Part shown: positions 1-6,965 of the stretch, in pieces
Layout: each line of letters begins with the position of its first letter
Numbering within the stretch: the first letter of the stretch is position 1
Assembly (NCBI GenBank): GCA_023435925.1
Contig: JAEZLF010000268.1
Span: forward strand, 1-24,920
Length of the DNA: 24,920 bases
DNA from: Bacillota bacterium
GTDB taxonomy: Bacteria > Bacillota > Clostridia > Acetivibrionales > DTU013
Direction: 5' to 3'
Made by a program: the position numbers and the translations under genes
Notes under the pieces: generated by a model
Told to the model about the DNA's origin: nothing
Seen by the model: only the letters and a program-made list of their open reading frames with translations
The model's database searches: none

Positions 1-30
1 TCCAATGTATATCACCCCTTACTTCTAATG

Positions 31-59
31 ATTATAAGTCTCACAATATGGGACGTCAA
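31..59 (-). promoter_or_regulatory. sigma-A-type promoter for a gene leaving the left edge
   Basis: Read on the minus strand, TTGACG (54-59) and TATAAT (31-36) are separated by exactly 17 bases. Downstream comes AAGGGGTG (about 13-20) and then a TTG at 5-3, a plausible start of a divergent gene of which only the first codon is in the window. The promoter lies back to back with the XRE gene that starts at 137, the usual arrangement for a repressor and its target. The product cannot be identified. Confidence 0.6.
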
Positions 60-69
60 GACAAATGTC
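52..69. promoter_or_regulatory. possible operator between divergent promoters
   Basis: Two short palindromes sit next to each other, GACGTC (52-57) and GACAAATGTC (60-69). They overlap the -35 of the minus-strand promoter and lie about 40 bases upstream of the TATAAT (111-116) that could serve the XRE gene. That position would suit an autoregulatory XRE repressor. The sites are short and this is an inference from position and symmetry only. Confidence 0.3.
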
Positions 70-136
70 AAATATTTTGGGAATATGCTTTTGCGCGCTT
101 GGTGATGCTTTATAATAAATGAACGGAGGGATGATC

Positions 137-502
137 TTGAAGACGTTAGGAGAAAGCCTTAGAAATGCACGAGAAGCAAAGAGCCTGACACAAAAAGAAG
201 TGTCGAAAAAAACCGGCATTCACAATAAGACAATCTCGAATTATGAGAACAATGTCAGTTCACCGGATCCTGACGCGCTAAAAACTTTTGCCGATATCTA
301 TGAAACGTCAGTTGACTATCTCCTTGGCCGATCCGAACATTATACGGGAAGCAATCCTGGGCCAAACTCTGCAGAGAGCTTCAGGTACATTGATGTTTCC
401 AGTCTGCCTGACGATGCAATCAGACAGGTAGAAGAATATGCGGAACTGCTGAAGCTTAAATACAAAGAAGGCAGAAAAAGAGAACCAAAGTCAAACGGTT
501 AG
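137..502 (+). CDS. XRE-family helix-turn-helix regulator
   Basis: A small DNA-binding regulator of about 121 residues. The N-terminal ~65 residues match the Cro/C1 (XRE) helix-turn-helix pattern: LGESLRNAREAKSLTQKEVS, then TGIHNKTISNYENN as the recognition region, and SVDYLLGRSE closing the domain. The C-terminal part (LPDDAIRQVEEYAELLKLKYK) resembles the helical tail of ImmR-like and other mobile-element repressors and could mediate dimerisation. The reading frame is open from ATG 119, but that ATG precedes the ribosome binding site GGAGGG (125-130). TTG 137 sits 6 bases after it and gives the family-typical start LKTLGESL, so it is preferred. A TATAAT lies at 111-116 with only a weak -35. 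The divergent promoter to the left suggests that it controls that gene and itself. The target is unknown. Confidence 0.85.
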   Translation: MKTLGESLRNAREAKSLTQKEVSKKTGIHNKTISNYENNVSSPDPDALKTFADIYETSVDYLLGRSEHYTGSNPGPNSAESFRYIDVSSLPDDAIRQVEEYAELLKLKYKEGRKREPKSNG

Positions 503-505
503 AAA

Positions 506-544
506 GAAAGCGAACCTGTACGATTCACTGTACAAGCTCGCTTC
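506..544. terminator. hairpin between convergent genes
   Basis: GAAAGCGA (506-513) pairs with TCGCTTC (538-544), and an inner GTAC/GTAC pairing extends the stem. It lies directly after the XRE stop codon and before the end of the convergent DUF4097 gene, so it could terminate both. Neither strand has a clean run of T after the stem, so it is a weak candidate. Confidence 0.45.
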
Positions 545-570
545 CTTTGAATAATGTCTCAATCTTCCGC

Positions 571-1803
571 TTATTTGATTATTTCTATATAACCATTCAT
601 TGTCTCTGCGATGATATTGACCTTTTGAGCAGCATTCGCAAAGTTCTCTGTTTCGGCGTCAGCCTGCTTACTTGGACCGTTTGTCAGGGAAGCGTTGCGG
701 TATAATAAATTTGGGATCAGCAGGTTGATACCACCGTTGCTGGTGCGGGCTCTGACCATATATCCCTTATCCTCAGTATCATTCATGTTTGCCTTTATAT
801 CCGCATTCTTTGTTTTGAGGGATAGTTCGATTTGTGCAGCGTTGTCATAGGCTTGAAGATTTTCCAGCAGAATTTTTCCATTGGTTGTGCCGGCATCGAG
901 CTTCACGGTTTTGATATTTTTCATATCGACCATCGCGTTCATAGTGTTGATGGTAATATCTCTACCGATTAAGTAGTTGAGAAAAACCTTGGCATTCTTT
1001 GTTCCAACGTTAACCTTGCTGCTGTTTACACCCATCAGATCGATGGCGCCATTTCTGGTAATGCTGGTGAATTCCTCTGAAAGAGTATCTTCAACGGATA
1101 TTTTACTGTTCTTCGTTTCAAGGGTTAGCTTGTTGAATTTTACGGCCGGAACATAGACTTCATAGGAAACACTCAGATTGAAGGTATCCGGCTTTGCCAG
1201 CTTCAGAGAAACAAGATTGCTCTCGTTGGTGAATGCAAGAGCTTCTTCTGCATTAGCCTGTGGAGTGCGTATTTTTGCCTTGATCAGTATCTTGTCTTCC
1301 TGGTGCTTCTTCACTGTGATCGGGCCATTTGTTGCCTGGAGAATAAGGTCTGCACCTTCAACGGCTGCTGCTTCATATTCTTTCTCAACCACCACACAGT
1401 TACCGAAAATATTGAAAGCGCCTGTGTCAACGAAGCTTCCTACAAAGTCAACTACCTTATCTACTACACCAAATGTCACTGTGGCAACTTCCTTGCCAAC
1501 CTTCTCAGCCTTTGAGCTAAACTCATCAACCATTTTGTCGAAATCCTTCTGATTGTAGTTTTTAGATATGTCGCGCTTCCACTCGTTGATTCTTTCACGG
1601 AATCTTGCTACCTCATCATAATAGTTATGCTGGGGTGCCCGGTATTGTCTGTGTGTATTGCAACCTCCGGCATATCCTGCGTTCCCGGTGGTCTGCTTCT
1701 GGTTGTTTTCCAGTGCCTCGAGAAGCTTTGCAGCCTCATCACTGTTGATTCTTCCTTCTTGGAGCATCTTGAGTATCATCATTCTTTCTTCACTGATTGA
1801 CAT
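571..1803 (-). CDS. DUF4097 family protein with N-terminal SHOCT-like domain
   Basis: A 410-residue protein. Residues ~1-32 (EERMMILKMLQEGRINSDEAAKLLEALE, split across the helix pair) match the short helical domain at the N terminus of YvlB/LiaX-type proteins. A low-complexity linker with many Tyr/Gln/Asn follows, then an amphipathic helical stretch (~65-125), and from ~135 to the end a repeating beta pattern typical of DUF4097: recurring T.NG.I / KN..I motifs such as TKNSKISVED, TRNGAIDL, TNGKILLEN, TSNGGINLL and TMNGYIEI. DUF4097 folds as a right-handed beta-helix-like structure. LiaX and YvlB relatives act in envelope stress. No signal peptide is visible, so the protein is probably cytoplasmic or membrane associated. 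The start is supported by AGGAGG 8 bases upstream. It lies 43 bases after the DUF2089 gene and is probably co-transcribed with it. The molecular function is unproven. Confidence 0.8.
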   Translation of the reverse strand: MSISEERMMILKMLQEGRINSDEAAKLLEALENNQKQTTGNAGYAGGCNTHRQYRAPQHNYYDEVARFRERINEWKRDISKNYNQKDFDKMVDEFSSKAEKVGKEVATVTFGVVDKVVDFVGSFVDTGAFNIFGNCVVVEKEYEAAAVEGADLILQATNGPITVKKHQEDKILIKAKIRTPQANAEEALAFTNESNLVSLKLAKPDTFNLSVSYEVYVPAVKFNKLTLETKNSKISVEDTLSEEFTSITRNGAIDLMGVNSSKVNVGTKNAKVFLNYLIGRDITINTMNAMVDMKNIKTVKLDAGTTNGKILLENLQAYDNAAQIELSLKTKNADIKANMNDTEDKGYMVRARTSNGGINLLIPNLLYRNASLTNGPSKQADAETENFANAAQKVNIIAETMNGYIEIIK

Positions 1804-1846
1804 GTTCTTACCTCCTGAAATTTTTTAATTGAATAATTTATTTTGT

Positions 1847-2230
1847 TTATTCCCTAAGTAGATCCAGAGCATCCTCTACAGTCAGTTCTCCGTTTTCGAG
1901 TCGATCCAGTACTTCCTTCCTGCGGCTGGATGCTTCTGTATCACTGTAGATGTAATCCGGAGTATTGCTATAGCCCAAAGCATTTGCGGCATCTTCCAGT
2001 CTGTTCTTAACGGTGGGGTAGGAGATTCCGAGTTCTTTTTCCACTTCCTTAATGTTTCCTCTGCACTTGACAAAGGTTTCAATAAAAGATTTCTGTTCCC
2101 CGGTCAGTCTGCAGAATCTGCAGAGCTGGAAATGACCTTCTATTCTGGTGCCGCAATCATTACAGCTGATAGCCGTCACCTCTGTATTTTGCCCGCAGAC
2201 CGGGCATTTTCCCAATGCTTCTCTAGGCAT
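1847..2230 (-). CDS. DUF2089 family zinc-ribbon/HTH regulator
   Basis: A 127-residue protein. The N terminus holds a zinc-ribbon-like set of cysteines: CPVCG (about residues 9-13), CNDCG (23-27) and CRFC (37-40). A helix-turn-helix follows at about 42-85 (LTGEQKSFIETFVKCRGNIKEVEKELGISYPTVKNRLE, given here in parts), resembling sigma-70 region 4 and LuxR-type HTHs. The C terminus (VLDRLENGELTVEDALDLLRE) is a second SHOCT-like helical pair similar to the N terminus of the downstream DUF4097 protein. The shared element suggests the two proteins contact each other or the same partner. AAAGGAG precedes the ATG at a good distance. It is the first gene of a two-gene minus-strand operon with a promoter at 2332-2360. 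DUF2089 proteins are annotated as putative regulators; autoregulation is inferred. Confidence 0.85.
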   Translation of the reverse strand: MPREALGKCPVCGQNTEVTAISCNDCGTRIEGHFQLCRFCRLTGEQKSFIETFVKCRGNIKEVEKELGISYPTVKNRLEDAANALGYSNTPDYIYSDTEASSRRKEVLDRLENGELTVEDALDLLRE

Positions 2231-2272
2231 AGTTGTACTCCTTTGTTTTTATATAAAGATATATTACGATCA

Positions 2273-2299
2273 AATTAATATAATTAATATAATTAATAT
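2273..2299. repeat. three tandem 9-mers in the DUF2089 leader
   Basis: The unit AATTAATAT occurs three times without interruption (2273-2281, 2282-2290, 2291-2299). The array lies between the -10 box at 2332-2337 and the start codon at 2230, so it would be transcribed into the 5' leader. A 16-base inverted copy of part of it lies on the far side of the promoter at 2398-2413. Confidence 0.8.
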
Positions 2300-2331
2300 T
2301 GCCTTTCATTATATGAACTATCCTGTAATAT

Positions 2332-2360
2332 ATACTATTATTGTAGTGCTCAATTGTCAA
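2332..2360 (-). promoter_or_regulatory. promoter of the DUF2089-DUF4097 operon
   Basis: On the minus strand, TTGACA (2355-2360) and TAGTAT (2332-2337) are separated by 17 bases. The -35 is a perfect consensus and the -10 matches 4 of 6 positions. The predicted start leaves a ~95 base leader with the tandem AT repeat. Confidence 0.65.
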
Positions 2361-2397
2361 GGTACATCATCGACATTGCTTAAAAAAATTAATTACG

Positions 2398-2413
2398 ATA
2401 TTAATTATATTAA
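2398..2413. repeat. inverted copy of the tandem AT repeat
   Basis: ATATTAATTATATTAA is the exact reverse complement of bases 2275-2290 (and of 2284-2299). Together the two sites bracket the operon promoter. It also lies in a local inverted repeat that begins GCTTAA (about 2378) and ends TTAAGC (about 2415). Operator sites for DNA looping, or chance similarity in AT-rich DNA, are both possible. Confidence 0.6.
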
Positions 2414-2644
2414 GCATACACTTAAATATACGCAAGGGTCTAAATAATGTCTTAAAATTTTTAAAAAAATTTATATTTTGAGCTGAGACGTTCAAATGAT
2501 TACAGAGAAAGGGAAACATAAACAGAGGACATAGGACCATAGAACTATCTTGTGTGGTTAATTCGTACTGGATTCGGGACTATATGCCTCACTATGTGTT
2601 AAAATTTCTAGGAGGCTTACAAAAGAGAAAGAAGGGATTTTTGT
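2414..2644. other. intergenic, no recognisable gene
   Basis: AT-rich DNA with an A/T run at about 2451-2480. I see no coding frame with a ribosome binding site, no tRNA and no strong hairpin. The last ~30 bases hold AAGGG (2632-2636), which can serve the small gene at 2645. An earlier AGGAGG (2610-2615) is not followed by a usable start. Confidence 0.5.
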
Positions 2645-2839
2645 TTGGATATTACACTCTATATTTTTATGATTGTTTGTTGCTTTTTCACATTAATCCA
2701 CTTCGTTATTCACAGATATAAAATAAAACAGATGTCCAATGAAATCCAATCATTGCGTTTTGAACAGGAAAAACTGAATTTCAGACTCTATGTCACAGAA
2801 AAGAAGCAAAAAATATTACAGGAAAAAAAGATATCCTGA
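2645..2839 (+). CDS. small membrane-anchored coiled-coil protein
   Basis: A 64-residue product that I do not recognise. Residues ~4-22 (TLYIFMIVCCFFTLIHFVI) form one hydrophobic segment. It is followed by a basic stretch and a charged helix with heptad-like spacing (IKQMSNEIQSLRFEQEKLNF and onwards to the C terminus), as in a single-pass protein with a cytoplasmic coiled coil. The start is TTG, with AAGGG about 8 bases upstream. The gene converges on recR and ends 24 bases from its stop. The high Lys/Gln content and the clear topology argue that it is real, but the non-ATG start and lack of a known family leave it uncertain. It could be a small sporulation or division-related protein; nothing in the sequence shows that. 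Confidence 0.5.
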   Translation: MDITLYIFMIVCCFFTLIHFVIHRYKIKQMSNEIQSLRFEQEKLNFRLYVTEKKQKILQEKKIS

Positions 2840-2863
2840 AGTTACTTATACCGATGATTTGTA

Positions 2864-3466
2864 CTAAATCTCACGGCGGCCTTCCAGTGCCTTAGCCAGT
2901 GTCATTTCGTCCGCATACTCCAGATCGCCTCCGACAGGAATACCGTAAGCAATCCGTGAAGTTTTGATACCTACAGGCTTGAGCAGCTTTGATATGTACA
3001 TGGCTGTAGCTTCGCCTTCAACATTTGGGTTTGTGGCAAGGATAACCTCTCGGATATCATTTTCACGTATCCTGTACAGGAGTTCCTTGATCCGTATATC
3101 TTCGGGGCCGATGCCCTCCATAGGCGAAATGACACCTTGAAGGACATGGTAAAGTCCTTTAAACTCGCGTATCCTTTCCATTGCCACAACATCTCTGGGA
3201 TTCTCAACTACACAGATGATTCCCTGATCCCGGTTTGCACTGCTGCATATAGAGCAGGGATCCGATTCTGTAAGATTGCTGCATACGGAGCAGTAGCGGG
3301 TCTTGGCCTTGGCATCCCGGATGGCATTTGCAAGGTTTTCCGCCTTTTCTATCGGAAGATTCAGCACATGAAAAGCAAGCCTCTGGGCGGTCTTATGACC
3401 AATGCCCGGAAGCTTCTCAAATTCCTCAATCAGTTTAGCAACGGGTGGAGCGTAGAAGCTACTCAT
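2864..3466 (-). CDS. recR: recombination mediator protein RecR
   Basis: RecR works with RecO and RecF to load RecA at single-strand gaps. With the ATG at 3466 the product has 200 residues, the usual length. Helix-hairpin-helix motif LPGIGHKTAQR at about 19-29; C4 zinc finger C59, C62, C71, C74 (CSVC...CSIC); then a Toprim domain with VVENPRDVVAMER, the YHVLQG.ISPMEGIGPEDI signature and VILATNPNVEGEATAMYI. The frame is open upstream to TTG 3484, which would add six residues and overlap ybaB. The ATG that just follows the ybaB stop is preferred for length and family fit. It is translated with ybaB as a pair, as in many Bacillota. Normally dnaX precedes the pair, but here that gene is separated by the germination operon. 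Confidence 0.97.
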   Translation of the reverse strand: MSSFYAPPVAKLIEEFEKLPGIGHKTAQRLAFHVLNLPIEKAENLANAIRDAKAKTRYCSVCSNLTESDPCSICSSANRDQGIICVVENPRDVVAMERIREFKGLYHVLQGVISPMEGIGPEDIRIKELLYRIRENDIREVILATNPNVEGEATAMYISKLLKPVGIKTSRIAYGIPVGGDLEYADEMTLAKALEGRREI

Positions 3467-3467
3467 A

Positions 3468-3812
3468 TCAGAACATACCACCAAGTCCGCCCATACCGCC
3501 GGTTATTTTCGACATTTCGCCGTTGACCATTTCATCGGCCATGCGAAGAGCCTCATTAACGGCAGCAAGCACAAGATCCTGCAACATTTCCACATCGTCC
3601 GGATCGACTACATCCCGATTGATTATAATCTCTTTCAGCTGCTTTTTGCCGGTGGCAATGACTTTGATTGCCCCCCCTCCGGCTGTCGCTTCGACTTCCT
3701 TATCCTGAAGCTCTGCCTGCATCTTCTCCATGTCCTTCTGCATCTTTTGAGCCTGCTTCATGAGATTATTCATATTGCCGCCAAATCCGCCCGGAAAACC
3801 ACCTTTAGCCAT
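3468..3812 (-). CDS. ybaB: YbaB/EbfC nucleoid-associated protein
   Basis: A 114-residue member of the YbaB/EbfC family, small dimeric DNA-binding proteins encoded next to recR. A Gly-rich N terminus is followed by a Met/Gln/Lys-rich helix (MNNLMKQAQKMQKDMEKMQ, residues ~15-33), then the family core VEATAGGGAIKVIATGKKQL and the INRDVVDPDDVEMLQDLV motif (~65-85). The C terminus is again Gly/Met rich. AGGAGGAG lies a few bases upstream of the ATG. A promoter with TATAAT is found in the upstream gap, so ybaB-recR is its own transcription unit here rather than part of a dnaX operon. Confidence 0.95.
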   Translation of the reverse strand: MAKGGFPGGFGGNMNNLMKQAQKMQKDMEKMQAELQDKEVEATAGGGAIKVIATGKKQLKEIIINRDVVDPDDVEMLQDLVLAAVNEALRMADEMVNGEMSKITGGMGGLGGMF

Positions 3813-3857
3813 TTGTACTCCTCCTGAATATCCTTAATGTTCAATTGATATTTACCA

Positions 3858-3887
3858 TTATACTTTAATTGAGCTGTTTCATTCAAG
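3858..3887 (-). promoter_or_regulatory. promoter of ybaB-recR
   Basis: On the minus strand TTGAAT (3882-3887) and a perfect TATAAT (3858-3863) are separated by 18 bases, about 45 bases upstream of the ybaB start. It supports independent transcription of ybaB-recR, in line with the loss of linkage to dnaX. Confidence 0.65.
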
Positions 3888-4007
3888 GGCCAACACGCAA
3901 GATGTCATATGATTTTGGACTAATTTTGGAAACCGTACGATTACGAATCGTTTTTTTGCAGATAATATCAGATAGTATGATTGTACACGGAAAGGGGGAC
4001 TGTACAG

Positions 4008-5534
4008 GTGTTAAGGCGCTATAAGCGTAAGAAAAACGGACAGCCGGTTCTGTATGAGGAAAAACCTGAACTGGACGGGCTCGCTCTTACAGTTGAAAAT
4101 ATTAATAATCAAATTGGAGACAGCAGTGACATTATGATTCGTCAGCTTCTGGTGAATGGAAAAAAGGAGCTTCCCGTTACTGCCATATTTGTTGATGGTC
4201 TGGTTGACAGCAAAAGTGTAGATGATGATATACTCAAGCCACTACTTCAGGAGAGTATTTTAAGCCAGCCAGGAAAAGAACAGGACATTATTGAAAAAAT
4301 TATCAGCGGCGCATTATATCATAAGGCAGCAGTTGTCAGAAACAAAATAGATGAATGCATTGAGGATATCCTGGATGGGTCTGTCGCTTTGGTATTTAAT
4401 AGTGAGCAAAAGGCAGTCACCTTTGATATTAAAGGATTTGAGAAGCGTCCCATAACAGAACCAACCGGTGAAAATATCATAAAAGGAGCGAAGGACGCCT
4501 TTGTTGAAGTGCTGCGGGTTAATACCTCATTAATCAGAAGGAAAATCAGGACACAAAATCTGCGGATCAAGGAAACAAAGGTTGGGGTGCAGACTCTGAC
4601 AGGGATCGCTGTGGTATATATCGAGGGACTGACAAATCCGAAGCTGATTGATGAGGTCATGAAACGCATTGACACCATCCATATAGACGGAGCAATTATT
4701 TCAGGATACGTTGAAGAATATATCGTAGATGATAAATGGTCTGTATTTCCTCAGGTTATGTATACAGAACGGTCAGATAAGCTTTGCCGGCATGTCTTGG
4801 AGGGAAGGGTCGGCCTTTTTATTGACGGGATGCCTATAGCCTACATCATACCGGCTGTCTTTTACATGTTTTTGCGGGCTCCGGAGGATGAAGCGAATAA
4901 CTACTTTGCGGCTTCTGTAATACGTTTGATTCGCTATGGATCTTATTTAGCCTCCCTTGTAATCCCGGCCTTCTATATTGCAATTACTACCTTTCATCAG
5001 GAGATGATACCGACGAAGCTTGCTTTATCTATAATTAAAAGCAAAGAGGGAGTGCCCTTTCCCACTTTTGCCGAGATAATTTTCATGCTGATTGCATTTG
5101 AACTGCTGATCGAGGCAGGACTCCGGCTGCCCAAGACAATTGGCCAGTCTGTTTCTATTGTCGGGGCTGTAGTAGTGGGTCAGGCCGCTGTGGCTGCAAA
5201 ATTTCTGTCGCCTGCGGTTATCGTCGTTATTGCGCTGACCGGCATTTGCGGATTTACGATGCCGAACCAGGACTTTTCAAATGCTATAAGGCTTTGGCGG
5301 CTGCTTCTGGTACTATTCTCGGCAATCGCCGGGCTCTTTGGTTTAACCTTTGGAATGCTGCTAATGTGTTATAAGCTGGCCGGAATGGAAAGCTTCGGGG
5401 TGCCATACTTAAGTCCGTATGTGGGTGGTGACAGCAAAGAGTTATTTAACAATACATTTATTCGACTTCCACATTTTCTTGAAAAGAAAAGGCCAATGGA
5501 CTCAAGAACAATAAATAAGAAACGTCAGAGATAG
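4008..5534 (+). CDS. gerA: GerA-type spore germination receptor subunit A
   Basis: Subunit A of a GerA-family germinant receptor, which sits in the spore inner membrane and starts germination when small molecules bind. About 508 residues. The N-terminal ~280 residues are soluble and carry family motifs such as SSDIMIRQLLVNGKKE, the VFVDGLVD-like AIFVDGLVD, and RVGLFIDGMPIAYIIPA before the membrane part. At least four to five hydrophobic segments follow (for example YLASLVIPAFYIAITTF, FAEIIFMLIAFELLIEAGL, VVVGQAAVAAKFLSPAVIVV and LLVLFSAIAGLFGLTFGMLL). The conserved LRLPKTIGQSVSIVGA.VVGQAAV region is typical of GerA/GerBA/GerKA. The frame is open from TTG 3981, but AAAGGGGG (3991-3998) points to GTG 4008. 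It is the first gene of a four-gene plus-strand operon placed between dnaX and ybaB. I see no convincing sigma-G promoter. Confidence 0.95.
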   Translation: MLRRYKRKKNGQPVLYEEKPELDGLALTVENINNQIGDSSDIMIRQLLVNGKKELPVTAIFVDGLVDSKSVDDDILKPLLQESILSQPGKEQDIIEKIISGALYHKAAVVRNKIDECIEDILDGSVALVFNSEQKAVTFDIKGFEKRPITEPTGENIIKGAKDAFVEVLRVNTSLIRRKIRTQNLRIKETKVGVQTLTGIAVVYIEGLTNPKLIDEVMKRIDTIHIDGAIISGYVEEYIVDDKWSVFPQVMYTERSDKLCRHVLEGRVGLFIDGMPIAYIIPAVFYMFLRAPEDEANNYFAASVIRLIRYGSYLASLVIPAFYIAITTFHQEMIPTKLALSIIKSKEGVPFPTFAEIIFMLIAFELLIEAGLRLPKTIGQSVSIVGAVVVGQAAVAAKFLSPAVIVVIALTGICGFTMPNQDFSNAIRLWRLLLVLFSAIAGLFGLTFGMLLMCYKLAGMESFGVPYLSPYVGGDSKELFNNTFIRLPHFLEKKRPMDSRTINKKRQR

Positions 5535-5543
5535 GATTGAAGC

Positions 5544-6755
5544 ATGAAAAAAAAGATTACGGTCATAATGCTTTTGATATTGCTGTTAACCGGATGCAGT
5601 GATGGACAGCCTTTTCCTTTGAGAAAAGAAATAGATGAACTGAATCTGATTCGAGTGATTGCTGTGGATAAAAGTGAAGTCCCTAATCATATTAAGGTTA
5701 CTGTAACCAGCCAGAAAGCAGCTGGTGGCGGTGGCCAGAGCGGGACAGGTGAAGCAGGCGGAGGCAATGAACAGGTCATTGTCCTGTCTGCAATGGAAAA
5801 AACGGTGCAGGCTGCAGTCAGACACTTCCAAACCTATACCAATAAACATGTTTTCTGGGGGCATAGCAGCTATTACCTGATTGGAGAGGATGCGGCAAAA
5901 GAGGATATTGTAAAATATCTGGATTTTTTCGCCCGTGATCATGACTTACGTCCGAATTCTGAAGTATACATTATTTATGGGCAAGCGGGTGACATTCTAG
6001 AGAAAAGTAATTTGCCAGGCTTCTTTATAGCGGATTTTTTGGAGAGTCTTTCAGAGAATACAGAATATTTAGCGACATCAGGCAGTCTGCAAGTATTACA
6101 GCTTATGATTGAGCTGGACGAAAACAGAATATTTGGAATAGCTGTCCCAATGCTCTCTTTGGACGGAGAACTTACGAAAGCAAAAGGGACGCAGCATCCG
6201 CTTACAAAAGGCGTAAGAGTTGAAGGATATGCCGTTATTAAGGATTTTAAGCTGGTTGGCTATATGAATCAGTCTGATTCCAGAGGGTACAACTTTATAA
6301 AGAATGAAGGGTACAAAGCTTCAATCGATATAACCGACCGGGATGGAGAAAATGTCGGTATGGAAATTATGAGAGTGCGGACAAAGATCATTCCCAGAGA
6401 AGAGAACGGTCAGCTGGTGGGGGTCAGAATTATCAGCCGGATAGAAGCCAATATTGATGAGGTCCATACGAAGCGGGACATTTTTAAGGAGGATTCATTG
6501 AAATACTTGGAGCAGCAGCAGTCGGAGGTTGTAAAAAAGGAAATGGAAAGCAGTGTGAAACTTGCCCAAAAATTAAACGCAGATTTTCTGGGGATAGGAA
6601 AAGCGGTACATCAGAAGCATCCGGTTTTATGGGAAAGGATGAAGGATCGGTGGAATGAACTATTCCAGGAGCTTGACATTGAAATCGAGGTGGAATCCCA
6701 CATCAACAGAACCTATGATATACGGGAACCAAATGGCTACAGGGCAGGGGTTTAA
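5544..6755 (+). CDS. gerC: GerC-type germination lipoprotein (Ger(x)C family)
   Basis: Subunit C of the germinant receptor, a membrane-anchored lipoprotein. The N terminus has a signal peptide with a lipobox (LLILLLTGCS, Cys at about residue 18). Motifs of the Ger(x)C family follow: ELNLIRVIAVDKS, a Gly-rich insertion at ~60-75, the conserved region around HVFWGHSSYYLIGEDAAKED, GIAVPMLSLDG, and a C-terminal half (about 215-400) with GVRIISRIEANIDEV and WNELFQELDIEIEVESHI. 403 residues is normal for the family. AGGA lies upstream of the ATG, 9 bases after the gerA stop, so the genes are co-transcribed. The Gly-Gly-Gln-Ser-rich insertion (AAGGGGQSGTGEAGGGNEQ) is longer than I would expect and may be a flexible loop. 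Confidence 0.95.
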   Translation: MKKKITVIMLLILLLTGCSDGQPFPLRKEIDELNLIRVIAVDKSEVPNHIKVTVTSQKAAGGGGQSGTGEAGGGNEQVIVLSAMEKTVQAAVRHFQTYTNKHVFWGHSSYYLIGEDAAKEDIVKYLDFFARDHDLRPNSEVYIIYGQAGDILEKSNLPGFFIADFLESLSENTEYLATSGSLQVLQLMIELDENRIFGIAVPMLSLDGELTKAKGTQHPLTKGVRVEGYAVIKDFKLVGYMNQSDSRGYNFIKNEGYKASIDITDRDGENVGMEIMRVRTKIIPREENGQLVGVRIISRIEANIDEVHTKRDIFKEDSLKYLEQQQSEVVKKEMESSVKLAQKLNADFLGIGKAVHQKHPVLWERMKDRWNELFQELDIEIEVESHINRTYDIREPNGYRAGV

Positions 6756-6757
6756 CT

Positions 6758-6964
6758 ATGAGCATTACAATGATCCTGATTGCTGCAATTGCACTTTCCA
6801 TCTTTGACATGAGAGAGTTGAAAAAAAAGGGCCAGACAAGAGAAATCGTTGTATATACAGTATATATGCTGCTTGCAATAGGCCTGGGCGTTTGGTATAA
6901 GATGACGATGTTCAAAACAAGTGTGGCAGATTTGTTACTCCGGTTATTTAACCTGAAGGGATGA
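6758..6964 (+). CDS. small membrane protein of the ger operon
   Basis: A 68-residue product with two hydrophobic segments, MSITMILIAAIALSIF (residues ~1-16) and VVYTVYMLLAIGLGVWY (~31-47), joined by a charged loop (DMRELKKKGQTRE). It starts 2 bases after the gerC stop and ends 1 base before gerB, so it is tightly embedded in the operon and almost certainly translated with it. Small membrane proteins of this kind occur in some ger operons, and an accessory D-type subunit is known for a few receptors. I cannot assign it to a named family. The likely role is as an accessory receptor subunit in the spore inner membrane; this is inferred from position only. Confidence 0.8.
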   Translation: MSITMILIAAIALSIFDMRELKKKGQTREIVVYTVYMLLAIGLGVWYKMTMFKTSVADLLLRLFNLKG

Positions 6965-6965
6965 A

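Noticed and set aside
25..219. 64-residue minus-strand frame at the left edge
   Set aside because: It overlaps the promoter and the start of the XRE gene, has no RBS and its composition is not protein-like.
3940..3964. ACGATT/AATCGT hairpin followed by T run upstream of gerA
   Set aside because: It has terminator form on the plus strand, but no plus-strand gene precedes it; the stem is only 6 bp. Likely coincidental.
3900..3990. Sigma-G promoter for the ger operon
   Set aside because: Expected by biology, but I could not find a convincing -35/-10 pair with correct spacing, so it is not listed.
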